64,000 nt of DNA from Azospirillum doebereinerae (lineage in GTDB: Bacteria > Pseudomonadota > Alphaproteobacteria > Azospirillales > Azospirillaceae). The position numbers and the translations under genes were made by a program. Where the stretch lies: the NCBI RefSeq assembly GCF_003989665.1, contig NZ_RZIJ01000012.1:1-64000 (forward strand), given 5' to 3'. This document shows positions 12,463 to 20,481 of the stretch, one piece after another. The notes under the pieces were generated by a model, which was given only the letters and a program-made list of their open reading frames with translations, was not told the origin of the DNA and searched no databases. Numbering within the stretch: the stretch's first letter is position 1; each line of letters begins with the position of its first letter.

Positions 12463-13220
12463 CCGTTCACTTCATCGGCGCCGGGCCGGGCGCCCCCGAC
12501 CTGCTGACCCTGCGCGGGCGCGACCTGATCGCCGCCTGTCCGGTCTGCCTCTACGCCGGCTCGCTGGTGCCGAAGGAGATCATCGCCCACGCCCCGCCGG
12601 GGGCGCGGGTGGTGGACACGGCCCCCATGACGCTGGACGGCATCGTCGCGGAGTTCAAAGCCGCCCACGCGGCGGGCCACGACGTGGCGCGGCTGCATTC
12701 GGGCGACCTGTCGGTCTACAGCGCGCTGGGTGAGCAGACCCGCGCGCTGCGGGATCTCGGCATCCCTTACACGATCACGCCCGGCGTTCCGGCCTTCGCG
12801 GCGGCGGCGGCGGCGCTGGGGCGCGAACTGACCCTGCCGGAGGTCAGCCAGACGCTGATCCTGACCCGCACGGAGGGCCGCGCCTCGGCGATGCCGGCCA
12901 ACGAGACGCTGGAGGTGCTGGGCGCCTCTGGCGCGACCCTGGCGGTCCACCTGTCGATCCACGCCATCGACCGGGTGGTGGAGCGGCTGACCCCGCTCTA
13001 TGGCCCCGGCTGCCCGGCGGCGGTGGTCTATCGGGCGAGCTGGCCGGAGCAGCGGGTGCTGGAAGGCACGCTGGCGAACATCGCGGCGCGGGTGGCGGAA
13101 TCGCCGATGGAGCGCACCGCGCTGATCCTGGTCGGCCCGGCGTTGGGCTCGGAGGATTTCCGGTGCAGCGCGCTGTACGACGGCAGCCATGTGCGCCGGT
13201 ACCGGGGGCTGGGGGAGTGA
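12459..13220 (+). CDS. cobM: Precorrin-4 C11-methyltransferase CobM
   Basis: A 253-residue SAM-dependent methylase that adds the C11 methyl group to precorrin-4. It has the methylase-fold motif [16 protein letters not shown] at residues 4-19, the [16 protein letters not shown] loop near 84, and [17 protein letters not shown] near 125, which is distinctive for CobM/CbiF. It ends the cobL-cobE-cobM unit and faces cbiD across a short gap holding a palindrome. Confidence 0.95.
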   Translation: MTVHFIGAGPGAPDLLTLRGRDLIAACPVCLYAGSLVPKEIIAHAPPGARVVDTAPMTLDGIVAEFKAAHAAGHDVARLHSGDLSVYSALGEQTRALRDLGIPYTITPGVPAFAAAAAALGRELTLPEVSQTLILTRTEGRASAMPANETLEVLGASGATLAVHLSIHAIDRVVERLTPLYGPGCPAAVVYRASWPEQRVLEGTLANIAARVAESPMERTALILVGPALGSEDFRCSALYDGSHVRRYRGLGE

Positions 13221-13258
13221 GGGGGATGTCTGGCGAGGAGCGTCCGGCAGGCGGATCC

Positions 13259-13292
13259 CCCTCACCCTCCCCTCTCCCCAGGGGGGAGAGGA
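13259..13292. repeat. Half-size palindrome between convergent cobM and cbiD
   Basis: CCTCTCCCC at 13271-13279 pairs with GGGGAGAGG at 13283-13291, preceded by CCCTCACC. This matches one arm of the larger palindromic elements in the window, so it looks like a decayed or solo half. Its place between two gene ends suits a two-way terminator role. Confidence 0.6.
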
Positions 13293-13318
13293 TCAAGCGC
13301 CAGGAGGATGGCGAGGCG

Positions 13319-14422
13319 TCACCAGCCCTTGGCCTGTCCGACGACATTGCCCTGTCGGTCGGTCACCAGCACCTCGACGGCGACCGGGGCGCGGTCCAGC
13401 ACCTCCAGCGCCGCAGCGCGCGCCAGTTCCGCGACGCGGTTGCCCAGCGGCAGACCGGCGGCTTCGGCCATGCCCAGCACCTGCGCGGCGGTGTTGGCCT
13501 GCCGTGCCTCCGCGATCAGCTCCGGCGTCGCGCCCAGCTCCGCCAGCCGCTCGGCCAGCCAGTCCAGATCGACGCTGCCGCGCTTGGAGTGCAGATCCAT
13601 CAGCCCGCGCGCCAGCTTGCCGAACTTGGCGAAGCCGCCGCAGAGCGTCAGCCGGCCGACGGGGTGCCCGCGCAGGTATTTCAGCGTCCCGCCGGCGAAA
13701 TCGCCCATGTCGATCAGCGCCTGCTCGGTAAAGCCGTAGCGCGCCGTCACCGCCTTCTCGGACACGTCGCCGGTGCAGGCCGCCACATGGATCAACCCGG
13801 CGGCCCGCGCCACGTCGATTCCGCGCTGGATCGACGCGATCCAGGCCGCGCAGGAATAGGGAACGACGATCCCCGTCGTGCCCAGGATCGACAGCCCGCC
13901 CAGAATGCCGAGCCGCCCGTTCATCGTGCGCTTGGCGAGCGTCGCGCCGTTCTCCACCCCGATCTCGACCACCAGATCGGCCGGCTGGCCGGCGGCGCGC
14001 GCCACCCCGGTCACCGCCTCGCGGATCATCGCGCGGGGAACCGGGTTGATCGCCGGCTCGCCGACGGGCAGCGGCAGGCCGGGCAGAGTCACCGTGCCGA
14101 CGCCCTCCCCGGCGCGGAAGGTCACGCCGCTGCCGGGAATTCCACGCCACACCCGCGCGCGGACCAGCGCGCCATGCGTCACGTCGGGGTCGTCGCCCGC
14201 GTCCTTGACGATGCCGGCCGCCGCCCACGCCCCGGTTTCGCCGTCCGCCCCGCGCGCCGTCCAGGAGAGCGCGAAGGCGGGCGTCTGGCCACCCGGCAGG
14301 GTGACCGTCACCGGATCGGGGAACGCCCCGCCGAACAGGGCCTCGGCCGCCGCCTTGGCCCCGGCGGTGGCGCAGGTCCCCGTCGTCCAGCCGCGCCGCA
14401 AGGGTGTATCGTCGTCACCCAC
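13319..14422 (-). CDS. cbiD: Cobalt-precorrin-5B (C1)-methyltransferase-type CbiD
   Basis: A 367-residue protein of the CbiD family, which methylates C1 during removal of the extruded two-carbon fragment. LRRGWTTGTCATAGAKAAAEAL at the N-terminus, NPVPRAMI near 155, GTTGIVVPYSC near 205 and KYLRGHP near 260 are typical. CbiD is best known from the oxygen-independent pathway, in which it does the job CobF does in the aerobic route. Here it stands in an otherwise aerobic cluster without cobF. The start is taken as GTG at 14422, behind GGAGAAGG; the frame is open further upstream, but that would overlap divergent cobA. Confidence 0.9.
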   Translation of the reverse strand: MGDDDTPLRRGWTTGTCATAGAKAAAEALFGGAFPDPVTVTLPGGQTPAFALSWTARGADGETGAWAAAGIVKDAGDDPDVTHGALVRARVWRGIPGSGVTFRAGEGVGTVTLPGLPLPVGEPAINPVPRAMIREAVTGVARAAGQPADLVVEIGVENGATLAKRTMNGRLGILGGLSILGTTGIVVPYSCAAWIASIQRGIDVARAAGLIHVAACTGDVSEKAVTARYGFTEQALIDMGDFAGGTLKYLRGHPVGRLTLCGGFAKFGKLARGLMDLHSKRGSVDLDWLAERLAELGATPELIAEARQANTAAQVLGMAEAAGLPLGNRVAELARAAALEVLDRAPVAVEVLVTDRQGNVVGQAKGW

Positions 14423-14460
14423 GCCGCCTTCTCCGTCGCCTGAGCCTCGAGTCCCCGTCC

Positions 14461-15273
14461 ATGCCCACCGTGCCCAACTCCACCGAGACCACGTCCATCG
14501 GGCCGCTGCCCGACTCCGTACTGGTTCCCTTCGCTCCCGGCAGCGTCTGGCTGGCCGGTGCCGGACCCGGCGACCCCGGCCTGCTGACCCTGCTGGCGCT
14601 GCAAGGTCTACGGCAAGCCGACGTGATCGTCCACGACGCGCTGGTCGGTGAACGAATCCTGGAGCTGGCGTCGAAGACGGCAAGGCTGGAGTTCGCCGGC
14701 AAGCGCGGCGGGCGACCCTCGGCCCATCAGGACGACATCACCAGCCGCCTGATCGAGCTGGCGAAGGAGGGCCACCGGGTGCTGCGGCTGAAGGGCGGCG
14801 ACCCCTTCGTCTTCGGGCGCGGCGGCGAGGAGGCCCAGGCGCTGGCCGCGGAGGGAATCCCCTTCCGCATCGTGCCGGGGCTGACGGCGGGGATCGCCGG
14901 GCTGGCCTATGCCGGAATCCCGGCGACCCACCGCTCCGCCAACCAGGCGGTCATCCTGGCGACCGGCCATTCGCTGGGCGGCGGGCCGGACTGGCGGGCG
15001 CTGGCGGCGACCGGCGCGCCGCTGATCCTCTACATGGCGTGGAAGGCCCTGCCGGCCATCGCCGCCGAGCTGATGGCCGGCGGCCTCGCCCCCGACACCC
15101 CGGTTGGCGTGGTGACGGAGGCGACGACCCCCAACCAGAAGACGCTGGTCACCAGCTTGAGCGCCTGCGTCGCCGATCTGGCGGCGAGCGGGCTGGAGCC
15201 GCCGGCCATCATCGTCATCGGCGAGGTGGTGCGGCTGCGCCCCGTGCTCGACTGGCTGCCGCATCATGGCTAA
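14461..15273 (+). CDS. cobA: Uroporphyrinogen-III C-methyltransferase CobA
   Basis: The SUMT enzyme of 270 residues methylates uroporphyrinogen III at C2 and C7 to give precorrin-2, the entry point to corrins and siroheme. WLAGAGPGDPGLLTLLAL is near residue 24, VHDALVG near 57, and RLKGGDPFVFGRGGEEAQAL near 108, all standard. It is a stand-alone SUMT, not fused to CysG dehydrogenase domains. The ATG at 14461 is preferred over an in-frame one at 14404, which would overlap cbiD. The end overlaps cobB by eight bases. Confidence 0.95.
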   Translation: MPTVPNSTETTSIGPLPDSVLVPFAPGSVWLAGAGPGDPGLLTLLALQGLRQADVIVHDALVGERILELASKTARLEFAGKRGGRPSAHQDDITSRLIELAKEGHRVLRLKGGDPFVFGRGGEEAQALAAEGIPFRIVPGLTAGIAGLAYAGIPATHRSANQAVILATGHSLGGGPDWRALAATGAPLILYMAWKALPAIAAELMAGGLAPDTPVGVVTEATTPNQKTLVTSLSACVADLAASGLEPPAIIVIGEVVRLRPVLDWLPHHG

Positions 15274-16582
15274 GGGGCTCATCGTCGCCGCGCCGGCCTC
15301 GGGCACCGGCAAGACCACGGTCACGCTGGGGCTGCTGACGGCCCTGCGCGAACGCGGCGTGCGCGTCGGCGCGGTGAAGTCCGGGCCGGACTACATCGAC
15401 CCGGCCTTCCATCAGGCCGCCACCGGGCGCCCGAGCGTCAACCTCGACACCTGGGCGATGGGGCCGGATCTGCTGGACGGGCTGGCCGCCCGCGCCGGTC
15501 TCGGCGCCGACCTGCTGGTGTGCGAGGCGCTGATGGGCCTGTTCGACGGAGTCGCCCGGATCGGCGCCACCGGAACCGGCTCCACCGCCGAGATCGCGGC
15601 GCGCACCGGCTGGCCGGTCCTATTGGTCGTCAACGCCAAGGGGCAGTCGCAATCGGCCGCCGCCCTGGTCAAGGGCTTCGCCGGCTACCGCGACGACGTG
15701 CGGATCGGCGGAGTCGTGCTGAACAACGTCGGTAGCCCGCGCCACACCGCGCTGGCCGGCGGCGCCATCGAGGCGTTGGGCATCCCGGTGCTGGGCTCCC
15801 TGCCCCGCTCGCCCGACGTGGCGCTGCCCGAACGCCATCTCGGGCTGGTCCAGGCGGGCGAGACCGACGATTTGTCGGAGCGGCTGGCGGCGCTCGGCCG
15901 CTTCGTCGCCGCCCATGTCGACGTGAACCGGGTGGCGGCGCTGGCGACCGCATCCACCGCCGGGCCGGGGACCGACGCGCCGGCCATGCCGCCGCTGGGC
16001 CAGCGGATCGCCCTCGCGCGGGACGCCGCCTTCACCTTCGCCTACCCGCATCTGCTGGAGGGCTGGCGCCGGGCCGGGGCGGAGATCCTTCCCTTCTCCC
16101 CGTTGGCCGACGAGGCGCCTCCCGCCAATTCCGATGCCGTCTATCTGCCGGGCGGCTATCCGGAACTGCACGCCGGGCGCATCGCGGCGGCGGCCCGTTT
16201 CCGCGCCGGGCTGGTCGCGGCGGCGGAGTGCAAGCCGGTCTACGGCGAGTGCGGCGGCTACATGGTGATGGGCGAGACCCTGGAGGACGCCGAGGGCCAT
16301 GTCCACGCAATGGCCGGGCTGCTGGGGGTGCGGACCTCCTTCGCCAAGCGGCGGCTGCATCTGGGCTACCGCCGCGCCACGCTGCTGGCGGACGGGCCGC
16401 TGGGGCCGGCGCGCGGCGTGCTGATGGGGCACGAGTTCCACTACGCCTCCACCGTGGCGCGGGGCGACGACGCGGCCCTGGTGACGGCCAGTTCGGCGGA
16501 CGGCGGGGACCTCGGCGCGCTCGGCGGGCGGCGGGGCAACGCGATGGGGTCCTTCTTCCACCTGATCGCCCGCGGGGTGTGA
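15266..16582 (+). CDS. cobB: Hydrogenobyrinate a,c-diamide synthase CobB
   Basis: A glutamine- and ATP-dependent amidase of 438 residues that amidates the a and c side chains of hydrogenobyrinate, making the substrate of CobNST. The N-terminal P-loop domain begins IVAAPASGTGKTTVTLGLL, with KSGPDYIDPAFH near 36. The C-terminal class-I-like glutamine amidotransferase domain carries the nucleophile in YGECGGYMVMGE (Cys near residue 329). The order cobA-cobB-bluB with minimal spacing indicates one operon. Confidence 0.94.
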   Translation: MAKGLIVAAPASGTGKTTVTLGLLTALRERGVRVGAVKSGPDYIDPAFHQAATGRPSVNLDTWAMGPDLLDGLAARAGLGADLLVCEALMGLFDGVARIGATGTGSTAEIAARTGWPVLLVVNAKGQSQSAAALVKGFAGYRDDVRIGGVVLNNVGSPRHTALAGGAIEALGIPVLGSLPRSPDVALPERHLGLVQAGETDDLSERLAALGRFVAAHVDVNRVAALATASTAGPGTDAPAMPPLGQRIALARDAAFTFAYPHLLEGWRRAGAEILPFSPLADEAPPANSDAVYLPGGYPELHAGRIAAAARFRAGLVAAAECKPVYGECGGYMVMGETLEDAEGHVHAMAGLLGVRTSFAKRRLHLGYRRATLLADGPLGPARGVLMGHEFHYASTVARGDDAALVTASSADGGDLGALGGRRGNAMGSFFHLIARGV

Positions 16583-16586
16583 CGCG

Positions 16587-17270
16587 ATGGCCCCTGATAC
16601 GATGGCCCCTGATATGATGGGCGAGTCCTTCACCGAGGCGGAGCGCGAGGCGCTCTACAAGGCGATCTTCTCGCGGCGCGACGTGCGCGGGCAGTTCCGG
16701 CCCGATCCGGTGCCGGACGACGTCCTGCGGCGCATCCTGCTGGCGGCGCACCACGCGCCCTCGGTCGGCTTCATGCAGCCGTGGAACTTCATCGTCGTCA
16801 CCGACCCGGCGGTGAAGGCCCGCATCCACGCCGACTTCGCCCAGGCCAACGAGGAGGCGGCGGCGCTGTTCGAGGGGGAGCGCCGGTCGCTCTACAGCCG
16901 CCTGAAACTGGAAGGGATCCGCGACGCGCCGGTGAACCTCTGCGTCACCTGCGACCGCGAGCGCTCCGGTCCGGTGGTTCTGGGCCGCACCCACATGCCG
17001 GCGATGGATTTGTACAGCTGCGTCTGCGCCGTGCAGAACCTGTGGCTCGCCGCGCGGGCGGAAGGGCTGGGCGTCGGCTGGGTCAGCATCCTGCACGAGG
17101 AGGCGCTGAAGGGCGCGCTCGGCATCCCCGACCGCATCGTCCCCATCGCCTATCTGTGCATCGGCTCCGTCAGCCATTTCGAGCCGGTGCCGGAACTGGA
17201 GACCAAGGGCTGGCGCCGACGCCTGGATCTGGACGATCTGGTCTTCCGCGACCGCTGGGAGCAGCGCTGA
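16587..17270 (+). CDS. bluB: 5,6-dimethylbenzimidazole synthase BluB
   Basis: A flavin-destroying nitroreductase-fold enzyme of up to 227 residues that cleaves reduced FMN with O2 to make 5,6-dimethylbenzimidazole, the lower ligand of B12. SRRDVRGQFRPDPVPDD, HHAPSVGFMQPWNF and GVGWVSILHEEALK are typical BluB segments. The start is ambiguous. Codons for M-A-P-D occur twice in a row, and ATGs at 16587, 16602, 16614 and 16617 are all in frame. The core protein begins with GESFTEAER just after the last of them. It follows cobB by four bases and ends at a strong terminator. Confidence 0.93.
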   Translation: MAPDTMAPDMMGESFTEAEREALYKAIFSRRDVRGQFRPDPVPDDVLRRILLAAHHAPSVGFMQPWNFIVVTDPAVKARIHADFAQANEEAAALFEGERRSLYSRLKLEGIRDAPVNLCVTCDRERSGPVVLGRTHMPAMDLYSCVCAVQNLWLAARAEGLGVGWVSILHEEALKGALGIPDRIVPIAYLCIGSVSHFEPVPELETKGWRRRLDLDDLVFRDRWEQR

Positions 17271-17292
17271 ACCGGCTTCCGATCCGGGCAAA

Positions 17293-17322
17293 GAAAAAAG
17301 GCCGCGGAAGAACCGCGGCCTT
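17293..17322 (+). terminator. Hairpin terminator after bluB
   Basis: AAGGCCGCGG at 17299-17308 pairs perfectly with CCGCGGCCTT at 17313-17322 around a four-base loop, behind an A-rich run (AAGAAAAA). There is no long T-run on the plus side, so strength on that strand is uncertain. Position right after the last cobalamin gene supports a terminator. Confidence 0.7.
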
Positions 17323-17620
17323 GAAGTCTAGGGAGGAAACGCCCCGAGAATGGGCAGACGCAGAATATGCTGCGACGCACACCAAGTGGTATTACCAATG
17401 CCGAATGGGAGCCTTGCGGTTGACGCATGGCGCCGATGATCCGTATGCGTGCCAAGCAAACCGATCTCCGGCGGTTGTTTAAAAAATTTCATAAATCCGC
17501 AGCGCTGGAGTCATCGCCCTCCCTACTATGCTGATCAGGGTCGCAACCTTCAGGACGTGGGGGCAACGGCGGCCCGCGCCGGGGCACCGGCGCTCACCGA
17601 CCACAGGGTGCGGACAACCG
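17323..17620. other. Gene-free stretch before the GGDEF-EAL gene
   Basis: About 300 bases without a convincing gene. Short open frames across it have no recognisable protein and no ribosome-binding site. The AT-rich run TTGTTTAAAAAATTTCATAAAT near 17475-17497 is the likely promoter area for the downstream diguanylate cyclase gene. I see no other structure. Confidence 0.5.
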
Positions 17621-19657
17621 ATGGCGATCTCCCTCCTGCACAGCCTGACGCTGAAGCAGGCGCTCCACGCGATCCTCGCCGCCTTCGTGATCGGCTTCGG
17701 GGTCACGGCGTTCGAGTTCGGCTGGACCGCGAGCCGCGAGCGGACCGTCACGTTGCACCGGATCGGCGAGGTCGCCATGCTGATGGACGGCACCGCGACC
17801 ACCGCCGCCTGGACGCTCGACCACGCGCTGGGGGAACAGGTGCTGGACGGTGTGCTGGCGGTGCGGGTGGCCGGCTGGGCGGAAATCCGGCTCGACGACG
17901 GCACGTTGCTGAACCGGCGCGCCCGCCCGCCGGGCGAACAGAGCGCCCTGCAACGGATGGTCCATACGCTGCTGTTCCGGGACGAGCCGGCGGTGGAGCG
18001 CGCCCTACTGCCGCAGAACGAACGCAACGGCCGGCAGGCCTTCGCCCATCTGCGCATCGGCGTCGACACCGCCGAGGTGACCGAGGGCTTTCTCGATTAC
18101 GCCGCCCGGACGCTGGTCGTCGGCCTGCTGCGCAACCTGCTGATCGGTCTGGCGATGGCGCTGGTCTTCCACCGCCTCCTCACCCGCCCGCTGGTCCGCA
18201 TCGGCCGCGCGGTGGCGCGGATCGACCCGGAACAGCCGCACGCGCAGCCCTTGCCGGTGCCGCGCGGCCACGCGGACGACGAGCTGGGCTACGTCGTCGC
18301 CCGCTTCAACGAGACGCTCGGCCTTCTGGAGCGCGAGCATGGCGAACTGCGCCGCATGGCGACGCGCTGCGCCCTGACCGGGCTGGCGAACCGGGCGCTG
18401 CTGATCGACCGGCTCGGCCACGCCCTCGACCTCGCCGGGCGCTCGGGCGGCCGGGTGGCGGTGCTGTACCTCGATCTCGACCGCTTCAAGCGGATCAACG
18501 ACAGCCTGGGCCACAGCGTCGGCGACGCCCTGCTCTGCCGGGTGGCCGAGCGGCTGGGCGAGAGCGTGCGGCGTTGCGACACGGTCGGCCGGCTGGGCGG
18601 CGACGAGTTCATGATCGTGCTGGAGCGGGTCGCCGATTCCGGCGAGGCCGCGACGGTGGCCGGTCGATTGCTCGACGCGCTGGCCGGGCTGACGCTGGTG
18701 GCCGAGCACCGCGTCCACATCACGGCCAGCGTCGGCATCGCCCTGCACCCCGACGACGGCGCCGACGAACAGGGGCTGATGCGGATGGCCGACGCGGCGA
18801 TGCAGGCGGCCAAGGCCGAGGGCGGCGGGCGCTTCGTGTTCTACACCCGCGACATGACCGAGCGCGCCATGGCCCGGCTGCGGCTGGAGGCCAGCCTGCG
18901 CGAGGCGACGATCCAGCGCGGCTTCGAATTGGCCTACCAGCCGAAGATCGAGGCCGCCACCGGCGAACTGACCGGCTTCGAGGCGCTGATCCGCTGGCGG
19001 CACGAGGGCGCCACCATCCCGCCGATGGAGTTCATCCCCGTCGCCGAGGACACCGGCCTGATCATCGACATCGGCGCCTGGGTGCTGGACGAGGCCTGCC
19101 GGACGGCGGCGCGCTGGGCGTTGGACCACGGCGCGGTGGCGGTGGCGGTGAACGTGTCGGCCCGGCAGCTCGCCGATCCGGCCTTCGCGGCGCTGGTCGA
19201 GGACACCTTGCGCCGCCACGGCACCAGCCCGGAACTGCTGGAGATCGAGATCACCGAGACCGTCATCATGAAGGACGTGCGCCATCATCTGCCGACGTTG
19301 AACCGGCTGCGGGCGCTGGGGGTGCGGATCGCCATCGACGATTTCGGGACCGGCTATTCCTCGCTGGCCTATCTGCGGCAACTGCCGGTGGACGTGCTGA
19401 AGATCGACCGCAGCTTCGTCAACGACCTGCCGCACGCCCCCGACATCGCCTCCACCGTCATCGGTCTGGCGCAGCGGCTGGGTCTGTCCACCGTCGCCGA
19501 GGGGGTGGAGACGGTGGAGCAGCAGCGCTGGCTGGCCGAGGCCGGCTGCGACCATCTGCAAGGTTACCTGATCTCCCGCCCGCTGTCGGCCGACGCGGCG
19601 GAGGCCATGGTGATGGCCAACTTCGCGCTGGCCGACGACATGGCGATGACGGCGTGA
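17621..19657 (+). CDS. Membrane GGDEF-EAL cyclic-di-GMP protein
   Basis: A 678-residue inner-membrane signalling protein that can make and degrade cyclic di-GMP. An N-terminal helix (about 15-38) and a second helix (about 165-188) bracket a periplasmic domain. A HAMP-like linker follows, then a GGDEF domain with an intact RLGGDEF active site near residue 325, and an EAL domain with GFEALIRW near 452, DDFGTGYSSL near 572 and KIDRSF. Both catalytic motifs look complete, so the sequence does not decide which activity dominates. The ATG at 17621 is chosen because it places the membrane helix directly at the N-terminus. Confidence 0.92.
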   Translation: MAISLLHSLTLKQALHAILAAFVIGFGVTAFEFGWTASRERTVTLHRIGEVAMLMDGTATTAAWTLDHALGEQVLDGVLAVRVAGWAEIRLDDGTLLNRRARPPGEQSALQRMVHTLLFRDEPAVERALLPQNERNGRQAFAHLRIGVDTAEVTEGFLDYAARTLVVGLLRNLLIGLAMALVFHRLLTRPLVRIGRAVARIDPEQPHAQPLPVPRGHADDELGYVVARFNETLGLLEREHGELRRMATRCALTGLANRALLIDRLGHALDLAGRSGGRVAVLYLDLDRFKRINDSLGHSVGDALLCRVAERLGESVRRCDTVGRLGGDEFMIVLERVADSGEAATVAGRLLDALAGLTLVAEHRVHITASVGIALHPDDGADEQGLMRMADAAMQAAKAEGGGRFVFYTRDMTERAMARLRLEASLREATIQRGFELAYQPKIEAATGELTGFEALIRWRHEGATIPPMEFIPVAEDTGLIIDIGAWVLDEACRTAARWALDHGAVAVAVNVSARQLADPAFAALVEDTLRRHGTSPELLEIEITETVIMKDVRHHLPTLNRLRALGVRIAIDDFGTGYSSLAYLRQLPVDVLKIDRSFVNDLPHAPDIASTVIGLAQRLGLSTVAEGVETVEQQRWLAEAGCDHLQGYLISRPLSADAAEAMVMANFALADDMAMTA

Positions 19658-19667
19658 GCAAGGAATG

Positions 19668-19690
19668 CCCTCTCCTGGGGCGGGAGAGGG
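19668..19690. terminator. Hairpin between convergent GGDEF-EAL and nth-like genes
   Basis: CCCTCTCC at 19668-19675 pairs with GGAGAGGG at 19683-19690. It is the same terminal hairpin seen in the family A repeats, here as a solo copy between two gene ends. A bidirectional terminator function is inferred from position. Confidence 0.55.
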
Positions 19691-19694
19691 AGAA

Positions 19695-20450
19695 TTATGC
19701 CCGCGCCCTTTCCTCCTCCTCCCGGACCGGATGAAGCACCTGTCCCGTCGGGCACAGCTTCAGCAGCACGCAGCGGTCGCAGGCCGGGTCGCGGTAATAG
19801 CAGCAGCGCTGCCCGTGCAGCATCAGGACCTCGTGGTTGTCGTAGACCTGCTGCGCGTCCCACTCCGGCGGCAACTGCGCGGCCAGCACGGCGTGGGACG
19901 GTCCGACCGCCAGCGAGGCCGGAATCAAGCCGGTTCGCACCGCCACGCGGTGGTGGTGGCTGTCCACCGGCAATGCGGCGCGGCGGAGCGTGGAGAAGCT
20001 CAGCACGGCGGCGCTGGTCTTCGGGCCGACCCCCGGCAACTCCTCCAGCCACGCGCGGGCCTCGGGCACGGACAGCTCGTTCAGCACGTCGAGCGACAGG
20101 CCGCCGGTGCGCTCCGTGATCCGGCGCAGGATGGCCTGGATGCGTGGGGCCTTCTGCTCCGGCCACGTCACCCCGGCGATGGTCGACTCGACCTCCGCCG
20201 TGGGCGCGTCGCGGACCGCCGCCCAATCCGCCGCCCGTTCGACGGCGTCCGGCCCGCCCGGCCAGCGTCGCCGCAGCGCCTTGAACGCGGCGCCGGAGGC
20301 CGCGTTGCGCGTGCGGTGCGACAGCAGCGAGGAGACCAGCTCGCTGAGCGGATCCAGGCTGTGGAAATAGGGCACCGGGCAACCGTGGACGGTGCACAGC
20401 AGCCGGTGGATTTCGAGCGCCTTGGCGCGCAGTGCGGCGGGGTCGGTCAT
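19695..20450 (-). CDS. Endonuclease III-like DNA glycosylase
   Basis: A base-excision repair enzyme of 251 residues in the HhH-GPD family. The hairpin-helix LPGVGPKTSAAVLSF contains the candidate catalytic lysine (K144), and VDSHHHRV contains the candidate aspartate (D162). The 18-residue gap equals that between K120 and D138 of E. coli Nth. A C-terminal iron-sulfur loop has the exact C-X6-C-X2-C-X5-C pattern (CYYRDPACDRCVLLKLC). The chain is longer than E. coli Nth by about 40 residues, so a paralogue with different substrate choice is possible. It starts 31 bases after the hybrid kinase gene and may be its operon partner. Confidence 0.88.
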   Translation of the reverse strand: MTDPAALRAKALEIHRLLCTVHGCPVPYFHSLDPLSELVSSLLSHRTRNAASGAAFKALRRRWPGGPDAVERAADWAAVRDAPTAEVESTIAGVTWPEQKAPRIQAILRRITERTGGLSLDVLNELSVPEARAWLEELPGVGPKTSAAVLSFSTLRRAALPVDSHHHRVAVRTGLIPASLAVGPSHAVLAAQLPPEWDAQQVYDNHEVLMLHGQRCCYYRDPACDRCVLLKLCPTGQVLHPVREEEERARA

Positions 20451-20481
20451 GCTTCCGACAACAGCGGAAGCCGCCGATTCG

